From assembly GCA_965220385.1 (NCBI GenBank), contig OZ244825.1, positions 1,550,001 to 1,614,000 of the forward strand: a stretch of 64,000 bases of DNA, given 5' to 3'. Position numbers and translations under genes: made by a program. Position 1 is the first letter of the stretch. The number at the start of each line of letters is the position of its first letter. The DNA comes from PCPOR2b sp965220385. Its GTDB lineage: Bacteria; Poribacteria; WGA-4E; PCPOR2b. The notes below the pieces were generated by a model. The model searched no databases, was not told the origin of the DNA, and saw nothing but the letters and a program-made list of their open reading frames with translations. Shown piece after piece: positions 1-8,931 of the stretch.

Positions 1-51
1 AACCCAAAACCAAATCACCATAATCCTTCCCAATCCTTCCCAAGTTTGAGA

Positions 52-80
52 TTGACGTCTTAGCACATTCATGCTATTAT
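52..80 (+). promoter_or_regulatory. sigma70-type promoter for the aminotransferase gene
   Basis: TTGACG (52-57), a 17-bp spacer and TATTAT (75-80), preceded by an extended -10 TGC. The predicted start of transcription is about 60 bases before the ATG at 147. Prediction from sequence only. Confidence 0.6.
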
Positions 81-146
81 TTCGATGGGTTACAGACACT
101 GTGAACCGGTAGGTACATCATGTGACAATCAGGAGGATATTTTTCT

Positions 147-1370
147 ATGGGGCTAATGCCATCAGCTTGGGCACAACAGATAAAACCATCGCCGACGTTG
201 GAAATCAAGTCGATAGCTGATAGTCTGAGGCTGGAAGGCAAACAGATCTACGATTTTGGGATTGGTGAAATGAACCCAGAACTTCCGGTGCCTCATCTCT
301 TAAAAACCGCGATCTCCGAAGCCGTGATGGCCGATGCAACGCATTATTCTCCCGAAGCAGGCGATCCAGAATTACTCGAAGCCATCCATGCAGACCTTCG
401 TCTTTTCGGACTAAACTATTCCCCATCAGAGATCGTCGTTTGCCCTGGCCCCAAAGATGCCTTCTTCAAAATCTGTTTAGGGATGTTGAATCCAAGTTCG
501 CGCCGGAACCGATTGATTGCATTTGCCCCGACCTACGAATCTTATGAGAACCTCCCGATTCTGTTGACGGGTAAACCACCTATTGTCTTACAGACTAATG
601 CACATTTCCTGCCCGATCCAAATGAGTTGGCTGACCTTCTGAGCCAAGATGACACAATTGCGTTGATTGTGTTAAATTCGCCAAATAATCCAACCGGGAC
701 GGTCTACCCGCCTTCACTGTTACGAGAACTTGCCGAAATCGTTGGGAAACACGAACAGGTCTGTGTTTTGTCGGATGAAGTCTACCGCACCGTAGTTTAT
801 GACAATCTCGAACATATGAGTATCGCATCATATCTCCCGCATCAGACACTGCTCATCGGAGGAATGTCCAAAGAGGTTTCAGGCACCGGCCTCCGTCTGG
901 GATTTATCGCGGGACCGGAATCGACGATGCAGGTAATGGCAAACATTGAGGGAAACACCTCCTCGTGCGTCAACCTACCTACCCAGAGGGGATACGCTTA
1001 TTTCTTGCGAAAAGATACAGACCTGCGTGTGCGACATCAAATTCGGGACGCGCTCTGTGTACGGCGAGATGTATTAACAGAGCAGTTTAACTCGTTAGTG
1101 GGGGAAGCGGTGTGGAACCGTCCTTCGGGTGCCTTCTACTTTTTTCCGGATATGCGCAACTACTATGGTCGCCGGACGCCAGATGGACACGTTCTTGACA
1201 CGGACGAAGCATTAGCACTCTACTTGATTGAAAACGCGAATGTCGTAACGGTGCCGGGGAGCAAGTTTCAGCGCCCCGGACATCTTCGGTTTGCCTATGC
1301 GGTTAGTCTTGAAACAATAAACACCGGCGTAGAACGGCTAGCGGCGGCCCTGAATCGATTGTGTACTTGA
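147..1370 (+). CDS. PLP-dependent aminotransferase, class I/II
   Basis: A 407-residue fold-type I aminotransferase acting on an amino donor and a 2-oxo acid in the cytoplasm; the substrate cannot be read from sequence. The cofactor-binding features are in place: the NSPNNPTG motif near residue 180, SDEVY near residue 212, and the Schiff-base lysine K242 in GGMSKEVSGTGLRLGF, followed by the phosphate-binding arginine. The length is normal for the aspartate/LL-DAP aminotransferase superfamily. The start is supported by AGGAGG at 131-136 and by the promoter at 52-80. The creatininase-family gene 93 bases downstream on the same strand may be co-transcribed. Confidence 0.9.
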   Translation: MGLMPSAWAQQIKPSPTLEIKSIADSLRLEGKQIYDFGIGEMNPELPVPHLLKTAISEAVMADATHYSPEAGDPELLEAIHADLRLFGLNYSPSEIVVCPGPKDAFFKICLGMLNPSSRRNRLIAFAPTYESYENLPILLTGKPPIVLQTNAHFLPDPNELADLLSQDDTIALIVLNSPNNPTGTVYPPSLLRELAEIVGKHEQVCVLSDEVYRTVVYDNLEHMSIASYLPHQTLLIGGMSKEVSGTGLRLGFIAGPESTMQVMANIEGNTSSCVNLPTQRGYAYFLRKDTDLRVRHQIRDALCVRRDVLTEQFNSLVGEAVWNRPSGAFYFFPDMRNYYGRRTPDGHVLDTDEALALYLIENANVVTVPGSKFQRPGHLRFAYAVSLETINTGVERLAAALNRLCT

Positions 1371-1463
1371 TAAGACGATGCCATGAATTTCTTAATAGCC
1401 ATATAGCGTTGCTACGAAATATAACTCGTAGAGTAGAGGCTACACTCAGGAGAACAAATTCAT

Positions 1464-2225
1464 ATGCAATATGGAGATAACTGTTGGGTAGATATTCAAG
1501 AAGCAGACAAAGATAAAGTCGTCGTTCTGCCACTCGGATCGCTGGAGCAGCATGGCCATCACTCTCCACTCTTGACGGACACCTATCTTGTAACTGCGGT
1601 CGCTAAACGGGTCGAACAACAGCTCAGCGACCAGATCTATCTGCTGCCGACGTTGTGGCTTGGTGCGTCTGACCATCACCTCGATCGCGCTGGTACTGTG
1701 AGCGTCCCAAATGACATTTACACATTGATGATAAAAAATATCGTCAGGTCTCTCGCTAAGGCGGGATTCCAGCGTGTGTTTTTGCTCAACGGTCACGGTG
1801 GAAATGTCATTCCGGGTACGCAAGCAATCACGGAACTGTCGAATGAGTCGGAGGTTTACGATAAGATGTGGATTGCATTGGGCACCTATTGGACGGTGGC
1901 TGAACCGGCGATGGCGCCAGAACATCACGGAATGGAGACGCCGTATCTGACCCATGCCTGCGAATACGAAACCTCAATGATGTTGTTTCTACACGGCGAG
2001 ATTATGCGAATGGACCGGGTGACCTCCAGTCCACCGATGGTAGATTCACCGTTCTATCACAGCGAGCATGGTGGTCGCATCAATGTCGGTAAGCGATTAG
2101 TCACACGGGCCCCGACCGGGGCAATGGGAGAACCGCAGCACGCCACACCGGAAAAGGGTGAATCCTTGCTTAACGCTATCACCGGTGAGGTAGTAGCCTG
2201 TGTCAAAGATTTTGAGACGTGGTAG
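1464..2225 (+). CDS. creatininase family protein (amidohydrolase)
   Basis: A 253-residue member of the creatininase/creatinine amidohydrolase family, metal-dependent hydrolases of cyclic amides and formamides. The metal-binding stretch GSLEQHGHHSPLLTDT gives E28, H30 and D39, and the second family motif NGHGGN lies near residue 110. A glutamate expected late in the fold is present in ACEYETSMM. A CAGGAGA ribosome site sits 10-15 bases before the ATG. Family members include creatininase, FAPy deaminase and mycofactocin MftE; nothing here identifies the substrate. A second, divergent member lies at 16154-16885. Confidence 0.88.
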   Translation: MQYGDNCWVDIQEADKDKVVVLPLGSLEQHGHHSPLLTDTYLVTAVAKRVEQQLSDQIYLLPTLWLGASDHHLDRAGTVSVPNDIYTLMIKNIVRSLAKAGFQRVFLLNGHGGNVIPGTQAITELSNESEVYDKMWIALGTYWTVAEPAMAPEHHGMETPYLTHACEYETSMMLFLHGEIMRMDRVTSSPPMVDSPFYHSEHGGRINVGKRLVTRAPTGAMGEPQHATPEKGESLLNAITGEVVACVKDFETW

Positions 2226-2300
2226 TTCGATAATTGGCAACCTTTTACCACGTACAAACCCAATTGTTTTTTAACAGGGACTTAGCAAAATCAGAAAGCG

Positions 2301-3158
2301 ATGAGCAAACTATCACGAAATGATCCCTGCTGGTGCGGAAGTGGGAAACGATATAAGCATTGCCATCTCAAGCAGGACAGAAAGTCAGGAACATCCCAAC
2401 CACGAATGGCTTCGGGAATTGTTCTAAAGACAGAAGAACAGATTGAGGGCATTCGTCGAAGCAGTCAGTTGGCACGACGTTGTTTGGACATGCTGGAAGA
2501 CCGAATTGTTGCTAGCATTACAACAGATCAGATTGATCGCTGGGTCTACGAATACACCTGCGACCACGGAGGATATCCTGCAACGCTCGATGTGAAAGGG
2601 TTTCATAAGAGTTGCTGCACTTCGATTAATAATGTGATCTGTCATGGTATCCCTGATGATACTACCTTGAAGGATGGGGATATCATCAATGTTGATGTCA
2701 CGCCAATTCTGGATGGGTATTTTGGCGATACCAGTCGCATGTTTGTCATGGATGCCGTCTCGAATGAGGCGCTGAAATTGGTAGAGCAGACAAGAGCGTG
2801 CATGTACATTGGCATTGATGAAGTGAAGCCTGGCAACACCATCGGAGATATTGGCTACGCGATCCAACAACATGCCGAGGGTTTAGGATATTCGGTGGTA
2901 CGCGACTTGTGTGGTCATGGCACCGGTTTAGAGTTCTGGGAACCGCCGCAAGTTCCTCATTACGGGCAAAGAGACAGTGGACCCGAGATGGTGCCGAACA
3001 TGGTCTTTACAATTGAGCCGATGATTAACGCCGGTCGTTATGAATGCAGAACACTCTCCGACGGTTGGACAGTGGTCACGGTGGATGGATCGTTATCAGC
3101 GCAATGGGAGCACACCGTGCGTGTGACAGAGACCGGTGTTGAGATTCTGACAGCCTAA
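2301..3158 (+). CDS. map: methionine aminopeptidase type I with N-terminal SEC-C zinc motif
   Basis: Removes the initiator methionine from nascent proteins. Residues 1-23 form a SEC-C type zinc motif (NDPCWCGSGKRYKHCH; C10, C12, C21, H22), as in the long MetAPs of actinobacteria and cyanobacteria and at the SecA C-terminus; it probably helps dock to the ribosome or partners. The catalytic domain follows from about residue 37 and has the five dinuclear metal ligands D132, D143, H206, E239 and E270, in VDVTPILDGYFGDTSR, GHGTG, FTIEP and QWEHT. The length of 285 residues fits this subtype. It lies 75 bases after the creatininase gene and 19 bases before the tautomerase gene, so an operon is likely. 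Confidence 0.95.
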   Translation: MSKLSRNDPCWCGSGKRYKHCHLKQDRKSGTSQPRMASGIVLKTEEQIEGIRRSSQLARRCLDMLEDRIVASITTDQIDRWVYEYTCDHGGYPATLDVKGFHKSCCTSINNVICHGIPDDTTLKDGDIINVDVTPILDGYFGDTSRMFVMDAVSNEALKLVEQTRACMYIGIDEVKPGNTIGDIGYAIQQHAEGLGYSVVRDLCGHGTGLEFWEPPQVPHYGQRDSGPEMVPNMVFTIEPMINAGRYECRTLSDGWTVVTVDGSLSAQWEHTVRVTETGVEILTA

Positions 3159-3177
3159 TCTATCACAAGGAAATATC

Positions 3178-3567
3178 ATGTCGCAGATTAAGATCTACGG
3201 TTTAAGAGAGAATCTTGATCCTATCAAGGCGGAACTATCAGATGTCATCCATTCGTGTGTCGTTGACGCCTTGCATTTTCCACCGGATAAAAGAGCCCAC
3301 CGCTTCTTTCCACTCGATCCCGCCGACTTCTACTATCCCAGTGGACGCACGACAAAATACACGATTATTGAAATCAGTATGTTTGGAGGTAGATCTGTAG
3401 AGGCGAAGAAACATCTAATTCGCATACTTTTTGAGAGGGTACAACAGTATTTGAATATCCTCCCACAAGACCTTGAGATCACCATCACTGAAACGCCGAA
3501 GCATAATTGGGGATTCCGTGGTATGTCGGGTGACGAAATCGAGTTGAATTACAAGGTTGAAGTGTAA
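3178..3567 (+). CDS. tautomerase family protein
   Basis: A 129-residue protein resembling double-length tautomerase-superfamily members, with the C-terminal signature HNWGFRGMSGDEIELNYKV. Classical 4-oxalocrotonate tautomerases and MIF use Pro2 as general base. Here the chain begins MSQIKIYG, so that proline is absent and either another mechanism or a non-tautomerase role has to be assumed. AAGGAA precedes the ATG. It starts 19 bases after map and is probably the last gene of that operon. Confidence 0.75.
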   Translation: MSQIKIYGLRENLDPIKAELSDVIHSCVVDALHFPPDKRAHRFFPLDPADFYYPSGRTTKYTIIEISMFGGRSVEAKKHLIRILFERVQQYLNILPQDLEITITETPKHNWGFRGMSGDEIELNYKVEV

Positions 3568-3736
3568 CAGATGCAGGGGTTGACACTCAATAGATGAGTT
3601 GGTCTTTAGACAGTATTGGTCTATGACACCCTGGAACCTCGCAATCAAATCGGCACCTTAGGTCTTTGGTTCCTACACCACCTATCGGGCTCCCAGTTTC
3701 AGCAAATGGCAGATTGCATAACCTAAAATCTTATCC

Positions 3737-4216
3737 ATGGCTCTTATTTTGAGGCAGCTCAACCCAGAGACAATTATCCTTAGACGCAGCCTTGCTTCTC
3801 GGCTGTTTGGTCTGATTTGGTTTGGCATCGCTGTGCTCCTCATGTTTTCCTTTAAGGCGGATGATCGAATATGGTTTGCGGTGCCCTGCTTGCTCGTTGG
3901 GCTGCATCTTTTGACCTATACTGTGAGGATGACTATCCGGCTTCCGCTAAACGAAATCCTGTGGCAACGGCGCATCCTGTTTCTTTTTCCGGCTGAACGG
4001 TCCGTGCCATTTTCCGGCATTCGGTCTGTGAGAATTGTGAGTCATGGAAAATTCCTTAAGATCTTGCATCTGTACCTTTTTCTGGTTGATGGTTCACATC
4101 TTTCTATCACTCGCGCCTATCAACTAAATCAGGTTGAGGTACAGGGCAGGCAATTGGCGCAAATTGTAGGAAAGCCGCTGGTATACGAACAGGAACAGGA
4201 GGAAATTGAGAACTGA
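3737..4216 (+). CDS. hypothetical small membrane protein, two transmembrane helices
   Basis: A 159-residue protein not recognised by name. Two hydrophobic segments (about residues 24-41, LFGLIWFGIAVLLMF, and 46-64) form a hairpin in the inner membrane. They are followed by a soluble region of about 90 residues rich in beta-strand-like stretches with basic and aromatic residues, a layout reminiscent of bacterial PH-domain (bPH) membrane proteins. No convincing ribosome site is visible before the ATG at 3737, so the start is uncertain. The 170 bases upstream hold nothing recognisable. Confidence 0.6.
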   Translation: MALILRQLNPETIILRRSLASRLFGLIWFGIAVLLMFSFKADDRIWFAVPCLLVGLHLLTYTVRMTIRLPLNEILWQRRILFLFPAERSVPFSGIRSVRIVSHGKFLKILHLYLFLVDGSHLSITRAYQLNQVEVQGRQLAQIVGKPLVYEQEQEEIEN

Positions 4217-4276
4217 AAAAGGGCAGTAGACTTCAAAGGGGATCAGTAAACTACTCACGACTAGAGAGGTAAGACT

Positions 4277-5437
4277 ATGGCAAGTGAATTGAAAGTGGGT
4301 TTGGTGGGAGTTCCACGCGGATCTGGGTTTATCCGGGCGTTTCAAACGGTGAATGAGACTGCTTTGGTTGCTATCTGTGACATTAACACGGAGGTCCTAA
4401 ATCAGGTGGGCAATGAGCATGGGATTAAGGAACGGTATACAGACTTTGAAAAGATGGCGCAGTCCGACCTCGATGTGATTCTTGTGTCTACCCCCATGCC
4501 TCTGCATGTGCCACAAGCCGTGATAGCGTTATCAGAGGGAAAACATGTGCTTTCAGAAGTCCCCGCTGCAACGGATCTTGAACAGTGTTGGCACCTGGTT
4601 AACACCGTTAGACAGAGCGGAAGGAAGTACATGATGGCAGAGAACTACACCTACATGAAACCGAACGTATTGGTCCGAGAACTCGCTCGACGTGGACTGT
4701 TTGGTGAGATCTACTTTGGTGAAGGGGCATATATCCATGAACTGAAAGCGGGCAACGAAAGGACGCCGTGGAGACGCAAATGGCAAACTGGGCGCAACGG
4801 ATCGACATACCCGACGCACAGCCTGGGGCCTGTATTACAGTGGTTCAATGAGCGGGTGAGTACCGTTTCCTGTTTTGGCACGGGGCATCACTATCGTGAT
4901 CCACGAGGTGCACATTATGAGAACGAAGATAGTACGACAATGATGTGCAAGACGACCAACGGCGGACTGATTGAGATCCGGGTGGATATGTTGTCTAACC
5001 GTCCCCATAATCTTACCTACTATAGTCTGCAAGGGACAAAGGGCTGCTACGAGGCACCCCGGGGTTTTGGAGATGCTCCGAAGATTTGGTTGGCAGATTA
5101 TGCGGAGCAAATGGAGTGGCGCTCCCTATGGGATTTTGAAGCGGAATTTATGCCAGAGATGTGGCGGAATCCACCGAAGGAGGCCCTGCAGGCCGGCCAC
5201 GGCGGTGGTGACTATTTCGAGATTCGTGAGTTTGTTGATTCGATTATTGAAGATACAAAGCCCCCAATTGACGTCTACGAAACACTTGATATGACGGTGC
5301 CAGGGTTGGTTTCCGAAGCATCGATTAATCAGGGCGGAATTCCACTACCCGTACCCGATTTTCGAGAGATTCGCAGCTTTCCGGACGAGCTACCCGAACC
5401 GTTGCAGGATAGTGAGATTATTTCGGTTCAGTTATAG
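4277..5437 (+). CDS. Gfo/Idh/MocA family oxidoreductase with an atypical EVP motif
   Basis: An NAD(P)-dependent oxidoreductase-like protein of 386 residues. Residues 1-125 form the Rossmann domain (GLVGVPRGSGFI) and the rest the alpha/beta substrate domain. Family members usually act on sugars, inositols or related polyols. The normally conserved EKP, whose lysine takes part in catalysis and cofactor positioning, reads EVP here (E94-V95-P96 in VLSEVPAATD). The protein may therefore be catalytically altered or use another residue. GAGAGGTAAG lies before the ATG. The dioxygenase gene downstream has its own promoter. Confidence 0.9.
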   Translation: MASELKVGLVGVPRGSGFIRAFQTVNETALVAICDINTEVLNQVGNEHGIKERYTDFEKMAQSDLDVILVSTPMPLHVPQAVIALSEGKHVLSEVPAATDLEQCWHLVNTVRQSGRKYMMAENYTYMKPNVLVRELARRGLFGEIYFGEGAYIHELKAGNERTPWRRKWQTGRNGSTYPTHSLGPVLQWFNERVSTVSCFGTGHHYRDPRGAHYENEDSTTMMCKTTNGGLIEIRVDMLSNRPHNLTYYSLQGTKGCYEAPRGFGDAPKIWLADYAEQMEWRSLWDFEAEFMPEMWRNPPKEALQAGHGGGDYFEIREFVDSIIEDTKPPIDVYETLDMTVPGLVSEASINQGGIPLPVPDFREIRSFPDELPEPLQDSEIISVQL

Positions 5438-5508
5438 TGGGGGAATTGACTGTTGGAACGCAGGTAAACGGATGCCGATGGCATGTAGTTCCGGAGGAGA
5501 CTTTGATA

Positions 5509-5536
5509 TTGACAAACCCTTAATGATCGGTATAGC
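5509..5536 (+). promoter_or_regulatory. sigma70-type promoter for the phytanoyl-CoA dioxygenase gene
   Basis: TTGACA (5509-5514), a 16-bp spacer and TATAGC (5531-5536), ending 46 bases before the ATG at 5583. It suggests that the dioxygenase-dehydrogenase genes form their own transcription unit. Confidence 0.5.
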
Positions 5537-5582
5537 ATAACCGTTTATACGCTACATCCCACATTTCATAAGGAGACCGGCT

Positions 5583-6398
5583 ATGAGTCAGATTTCAGGA
5601 AACGGAAGCTACTTAGCCAATCAAATTGTAAGCGAAGGACAGATTGAGGCATGGGTGGAGCAATTTCACCGGGACGGTTTTCTGTTTCTACAAGATGTGC
5701 TACCACCAGATTGGTGTGCCCAGATGCGTGAAGACCTCGATTGGGCATTGAAGGAAAATCCAAACGGTCTCAACGGTGTGAATGAGCGCACCGCACTTGC
5801 CCACCGGATGTTTGAAACCAGTGAAACTAACCTCAAGCTATTCGACTTGGAGCCGATTGTCAGCTTTGCGGAAGCCCTTATCGCCCCAAATTGCCACGTC
5901 ATCCACAACAACTCATTCCAGAGTTTTCCGGGTGGAGGTATCACACGATGGCACCAGGATGATGCCCCCCATTTCACTGTTACAGATGGTGAGCCCCCGA
6001 AAAATATCCGTTTGTCTGTTATGTTCTTCACCGCAAACTACTATCTGACGGATGTCACTGAGATCGAAAATGGTGGCACCGAGGTGATTCCCGGTTCTCA
6101 CCTGTTCGGTACGGGACCGCCGCCTGAAATTGAAGGAACGGAGTGGGAGAGCAAGATTCGTTACAATTTGGGCAAAGCGGGAAGCGTCGTCATGTTTAAC
6201 AATCAGGTGTGGCATCACGGAGGGCTTAATCGCACGGATCGAACGCGCTATATTACCCAGATTACCTACGGCCGACGCATGATTGGACACAAATATTATC
6301 CGTTTATGAATTACAACATGCCAGAACACATCTACGAAGACGCGAATCCGAGACTGCGCCGACTATTGGGATTCCTCGACCATGGGGCTTACGGTTAA
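5583..6398 (+). CDS. phytanoyl-CoA dioxygenase family protein
   Basis: A 271-residue Fe(II)/2-oxoglutarate-dependent oxygenase of the PhyH family. The iron-binding HxD is H124/D126 in TRWHQDDAPH, and the distal histidine is H211 or H212 in QVWHHGGLNRTDRTRY, with a nearby arginine to hold 2-oxoglutarate. PhyH-like enzymes hydroxylate or cleave very varied small molecules, so no substrate is assigned. The ATG at 5583 follows AAGGAGAC. An alcohol dehydrogenase and an SDR follow on the same strand, which would suit stepwise oxidation of a hydroxylated product; that link is inference. Confidence 0.92.
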   Translation: MSQISGNGSYLANQIVSEGQIEAWVEQFHRDGFLFLQDVLPPDWCAQMREDLDWALKENPNGLNGVNERTALAHRMFETSETNLKLFDLEPIVSFAEALIAPNCHVIHNNSFQSFPGGGITRWHQDDAPHFTVTDGEPPKNIRLSVMFFTANYYLTDVTEIENGGTEVIPGSHLFGTGPPPEIEGTEWESKIRYNLGKAGSVVMFNNQVWHHGGLNRTDRTRYITQITYGRRMIGHKYYPFMNYNMPEHIYEDANPRLRRLLGFLDHGAYG

Positions 6399-6449
6399 TG
6401 GATACAGGAGAGCATGGTCTCGTCAACCGAAACAGAATGAAATAATCAT

Positions 6450-7478
6450 ATGAAAGCAATCATTTTTCACGAACAGGGTGGAATCGATAAACTCCTCTAC
6501 GAACAGGTCCCTACCCCGGTCATTGGCCCATCAGAGATATTGGTTCATGTCCGGTCGTGTGCAGTAAATCACCTCGATATTCGGGCTCGACGGGATCGCC
6601 CCGAGGTGCAGCCATTCCCGCACATCCTCGGATCCGACATTTCCGGGGACGTGGCCAAAGTCGGTGCTGAGGTTCACAATGTCGCAGTAGGTGATCGCGT
6701 GGTACTCGCCCCCTGCATTCCGTGCGGATACTGCCCGGATTGCCTCAGCGGTGACGAAAATATGTGCGATTCTCAGGAGCTTTTGGGTTTTCAGACCAAC
6801 GGTGGTTACGCGGAATACGTCAAAGCACCTGCCAAAAACGCCATTCAGATTTCCTCCGATCTCTCATACGTTGATGCCTCTGCCATTCCCATCGCCTATC
6901 TCACCGCGTGGCACATGCTTGTAACGCGGGCAGAAGTTCGTCCTGGGGATGATGTATTGGTCTTATCCGCAGGCAGCGGTGTTGGGAGCGCTGGCTTGCA
7001 AATCGCTAAACTGTGTGGGGCACGCGTCTTTGCGACAGCGAGTACCGATGCGAAACTTGAACGCGCCCGTCAGATGGGAGCCGATTTCACAATCAACTAT
7101 ACGCAGACCGATTTCAGTGAAGCCGTTCTTGACGCAACGGGTGGATGCGGCGTTGACGTTGTCTTTGAGCATGTTGGTGCAGCGACATGGGCTCAGAGCA
7201 TAGCAAGCCTTGGCAAGAAAGGACGGCTGGTGTCGTGTGGCGTTACAACAGGGAATATCGGTGAGATAGACATCCGCAAGATGTATCAGAAACAGTTGAC
7301 CCTGATGGGATCGGCGCTGGGGACGACAGCCGAACTTCAGACTATTATCCGGCTTGCTGAACAGGGAAAGTTGACGCCGATTATCGCTCAGGTATTGCCG
7401 TTACAAGCAGCAGCGGAGGCACATCGAATTATAGAGGCACGAGAAAATTTTGGCAAGGTCTGTCTCCAACCGGAATAA
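6450..7478 (+). CDS. zinc-binding alcohol dehydrogenase (MDR family)
   Basis: A 342-residue medium-chain dehydrogenase. The N-terminal GroES-like domain has the catalytic-zinc ligands C37 and H58 and the structural-zinc cluster C92, C95, C98 and C106 (PCGYCPDCLSGDENMC). The Rossmann domain follows with GSGVGSAGLQIAKLCGA from about residue 175. It most resembles the quinone-oxidoreductase-like zinc alcohol dehydrogenases. It lies 51 bases after the dioxygenase gene and 22 bases before the SDR gene, so the three are probably co-transcribed. The substrate is unknown. Confidence 0.92.
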   Translation: MKAIIFHEQGGIDKLLYEQVPTPVIGPSEILVHVRSCAVNHLDIRARRDRPEVQPFPHILGSDISGDVAKVGAEVHNVAVGDRVVLAPCIPCGYCPDCLSGDENMCDSQELLGFQTNGGYAEYVKAPAKNAIQISSDLSYVDASAIPIAYLTAWHMLVTRAEVRPGDDVLVLSAGSGVGSAGLQIAKLCGARVFATASTDAKLERARQMGADFTINYTQTDFSEAVLDATGGCGVDVVFEHVGAATWAQSIASLGKKGRLVSCGVTTGNIGEIDIRKMYQKQLTLMGSALGTTAELQTIIRLAEQGKLTPIIAQVLPLQAAAEAHRIIEARENFGKVCLQPE

Positions 7479-7500
7479 TAGGAGCGGAAAGGGAATTTCT

Positions 7501-8331
7501 ATGGGAAAGTTGGATGGTAAAGTTGCGATAGTTACGGGCGCTGGCAGGGGGCACGCCGAAGCGATTGCGCTGCGGTTCGCAGAAGAGGGGGCTGCGGTTT
7601 CTTTGTGCGATGTGATTCCATTAGCGACGCTCCAGGCAAAGGTTGGTTCGAAGATAAGCGATGCCGGCGGAAAGGTTCTGTGTTTTCAAACTGATGTCTC
7701 GGAAGAGAAGCAAGTAAACGAGATGGTAGAGGAAACGCTTGAAACTCTGGGAGGCGTTGATATACTCGCAAACGTTGTTGGTATCGCTGGACCAACGAAA
7801 GATGTCTGGGATATGACCCTGGCGGAGTGGAAACGGACGCTGGCAGTTAATCTTGATTCGCAGTTCTTGTGTTGTAAGGCAGTGCTACCTGAAATGATCC
7901 AGAAGCGGTACGGGAAAATCATAAACTTTAGTTCGGGAACAGGCAAACAGCCACTTTCCCACAGAGCACCGTATGCCACCTCAAAGATGGGGGTAATCGG
8001 CTTCACGCGAACACTCGCTGCCGATGTTGGACGCTACAATATCAATGTCAATGCAATTTGCCCAGGGGGACATGAGGAACGGAGCGTCGAACTTGCAAAG
8101 GGGCGGGCGGAATACATGAACCAGTCCTTTGATGAGGCAGGATTTCGCGAGCGGATTAGACATCCAGATCCGAAAGGTGTTCTCGCGGGAAGATGGTGTG
8201 TCGATGAAGGCTATCATGAAAAAGGATCTGGTCCCGAAGAGATGGCTGCTTTAGCCCTCTTTCTCGCGTCGGATGATTCAGCAAGTATAACGGGACAGGA
8301 CATCAACTGCGACGGGCGCGTAATGTGGTAG
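7501..8331 (+). CDS. SDR family NAD(P)-dependent oxidoreductase
   Basis: A short-chain dehydrogenase of 276 residues. The cofactor motif near residue 12 reads TGAGRGHA, where the last glycine of the usual TGxxxGxG is alanine. The NNAG region is NVVG, the catalytic serine lies in FSSGTG, and the YxxxK pair is in PYATSKMG. The C-terminal GQDINCDG matches the usual SDR ending. The open frame extends upstream to 7450, but the start at 7501 follows GGAGCGGAAAGG and gives the normal N-terminus MGKLDGKVAIVTG. Confidence 0.92.
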   Translation: MGKLDGKVAIVTGAGRGHAEAIALRFAEEGAAVSLCDVIPLATLQAKVGSKISDAGGKVLCFQTDVSEEKQVNEMVEETLETLGGVDILANVVGIAGPTKDVWDMTLAEWKRTLAVNLDSQFLCCKAVLPEMIQKRYGKIINFSSGTGKQPLSHRAPYATSKMGVIGFTRTLAADVGRYNINVNAICPGGHEERSVELAKGRAEYMNQSFDEAGFRERIRHPDPKGVLAGRWCVDEGYHEKGSGPEEMAALALFLASDDSASITGQDINCDGRVMW

Positions 8332-8359
8332 TAATCCGTGCGGATGACACACCAGAAGA

Positions 8360-8911
8360 TTACACTGATCTTCCAGCACAGTCAAGGCACATCAGGGCAA
8401 ATCTTTTCTCCGCTCCGGTGCCCTCAAATTCTGTCTCGTAATCGTAGGTTACCTTCACATCTGCCGCCCCACACCAATCACATTTCCCACGAAAATAATC
8501 CGCCCTCTGTGCCACGAGTTCCTGATGTTTCTCAGCCAGCCGTCTTGCAGATTGGATGAGATCCAGTGCGCGTTGCCGTAGTTTTGGGTCCGTTTCTTTT
8601 TTCGCAATCTTTTCAAGAACTGGCTGCAGTTGCGGATCGTTCGGCCGTCCGCCATCGTCGAGGGTATGCCAAGCTGCCCTGCGCACTTCAATGTCAGGGT
8701 CCTGTAGCCCCCCGTATAGTGCTTCCCATACGGCATCAATTCGTCTGCGAACGTGGCATGGACAGAGATTTTCCATGGCAGCTTTTCTGTCCTCTGGAGC
8801 TTCCGAATACGCCAGCGAAATGTAGAAGTCAATTTCATCGCCGCGCAACCGATCCTCACCACCCCGTTGCTGCCTCTTCTGATACTTATTCTTCGCACGC
8901 TTCTTCGGCAT
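8360..8911 (-). CDS. HEAT-like repeat protein with C-terminal CxxC pairs
   Basis: A 183-residue protein of unknown function. The first 20 residues are strongly basic (MPKKRAKNKYQKRQQR). The middle has two or three short helical repeats of HEAT/armadillo type (for example DPDIEVRRAAWHTLDDGG), and the C-terminus carries CDWCG and, 28 residues later, CLDC, which could bind one zinc ion. GGGAGG precedes the ATG. It is convergent with the SDR gene and lies just downstream of the cysteine desulfurase gene. Confidence 0.75.
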   Translation of the reverse strand: MPKKRAKNKYQKRQQRGGEDRLRGDEIDFYISLAYSEAPEDRKAAMENLCPCHVRRRIDAVWEALYGGLQDPDIEVRRAAWHTLDDGGRPNDPQLQPVLEKIAKKETDPKLRQRALDLIQSARRLAEKHQELVAQRADYFRGKCDWCGAADVKVTYDYETEFEGTGAEKRFALMCLDCAGRSV

Positions 8912-8931
8912 TGGTTTGTCCTCCCATTTGA

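Noticed and set aside
1446..1955. 169-residue minus-strand open frame inside the creatininase gene
   Set aside because: Antisense shadow; no ribosome site and no domain.
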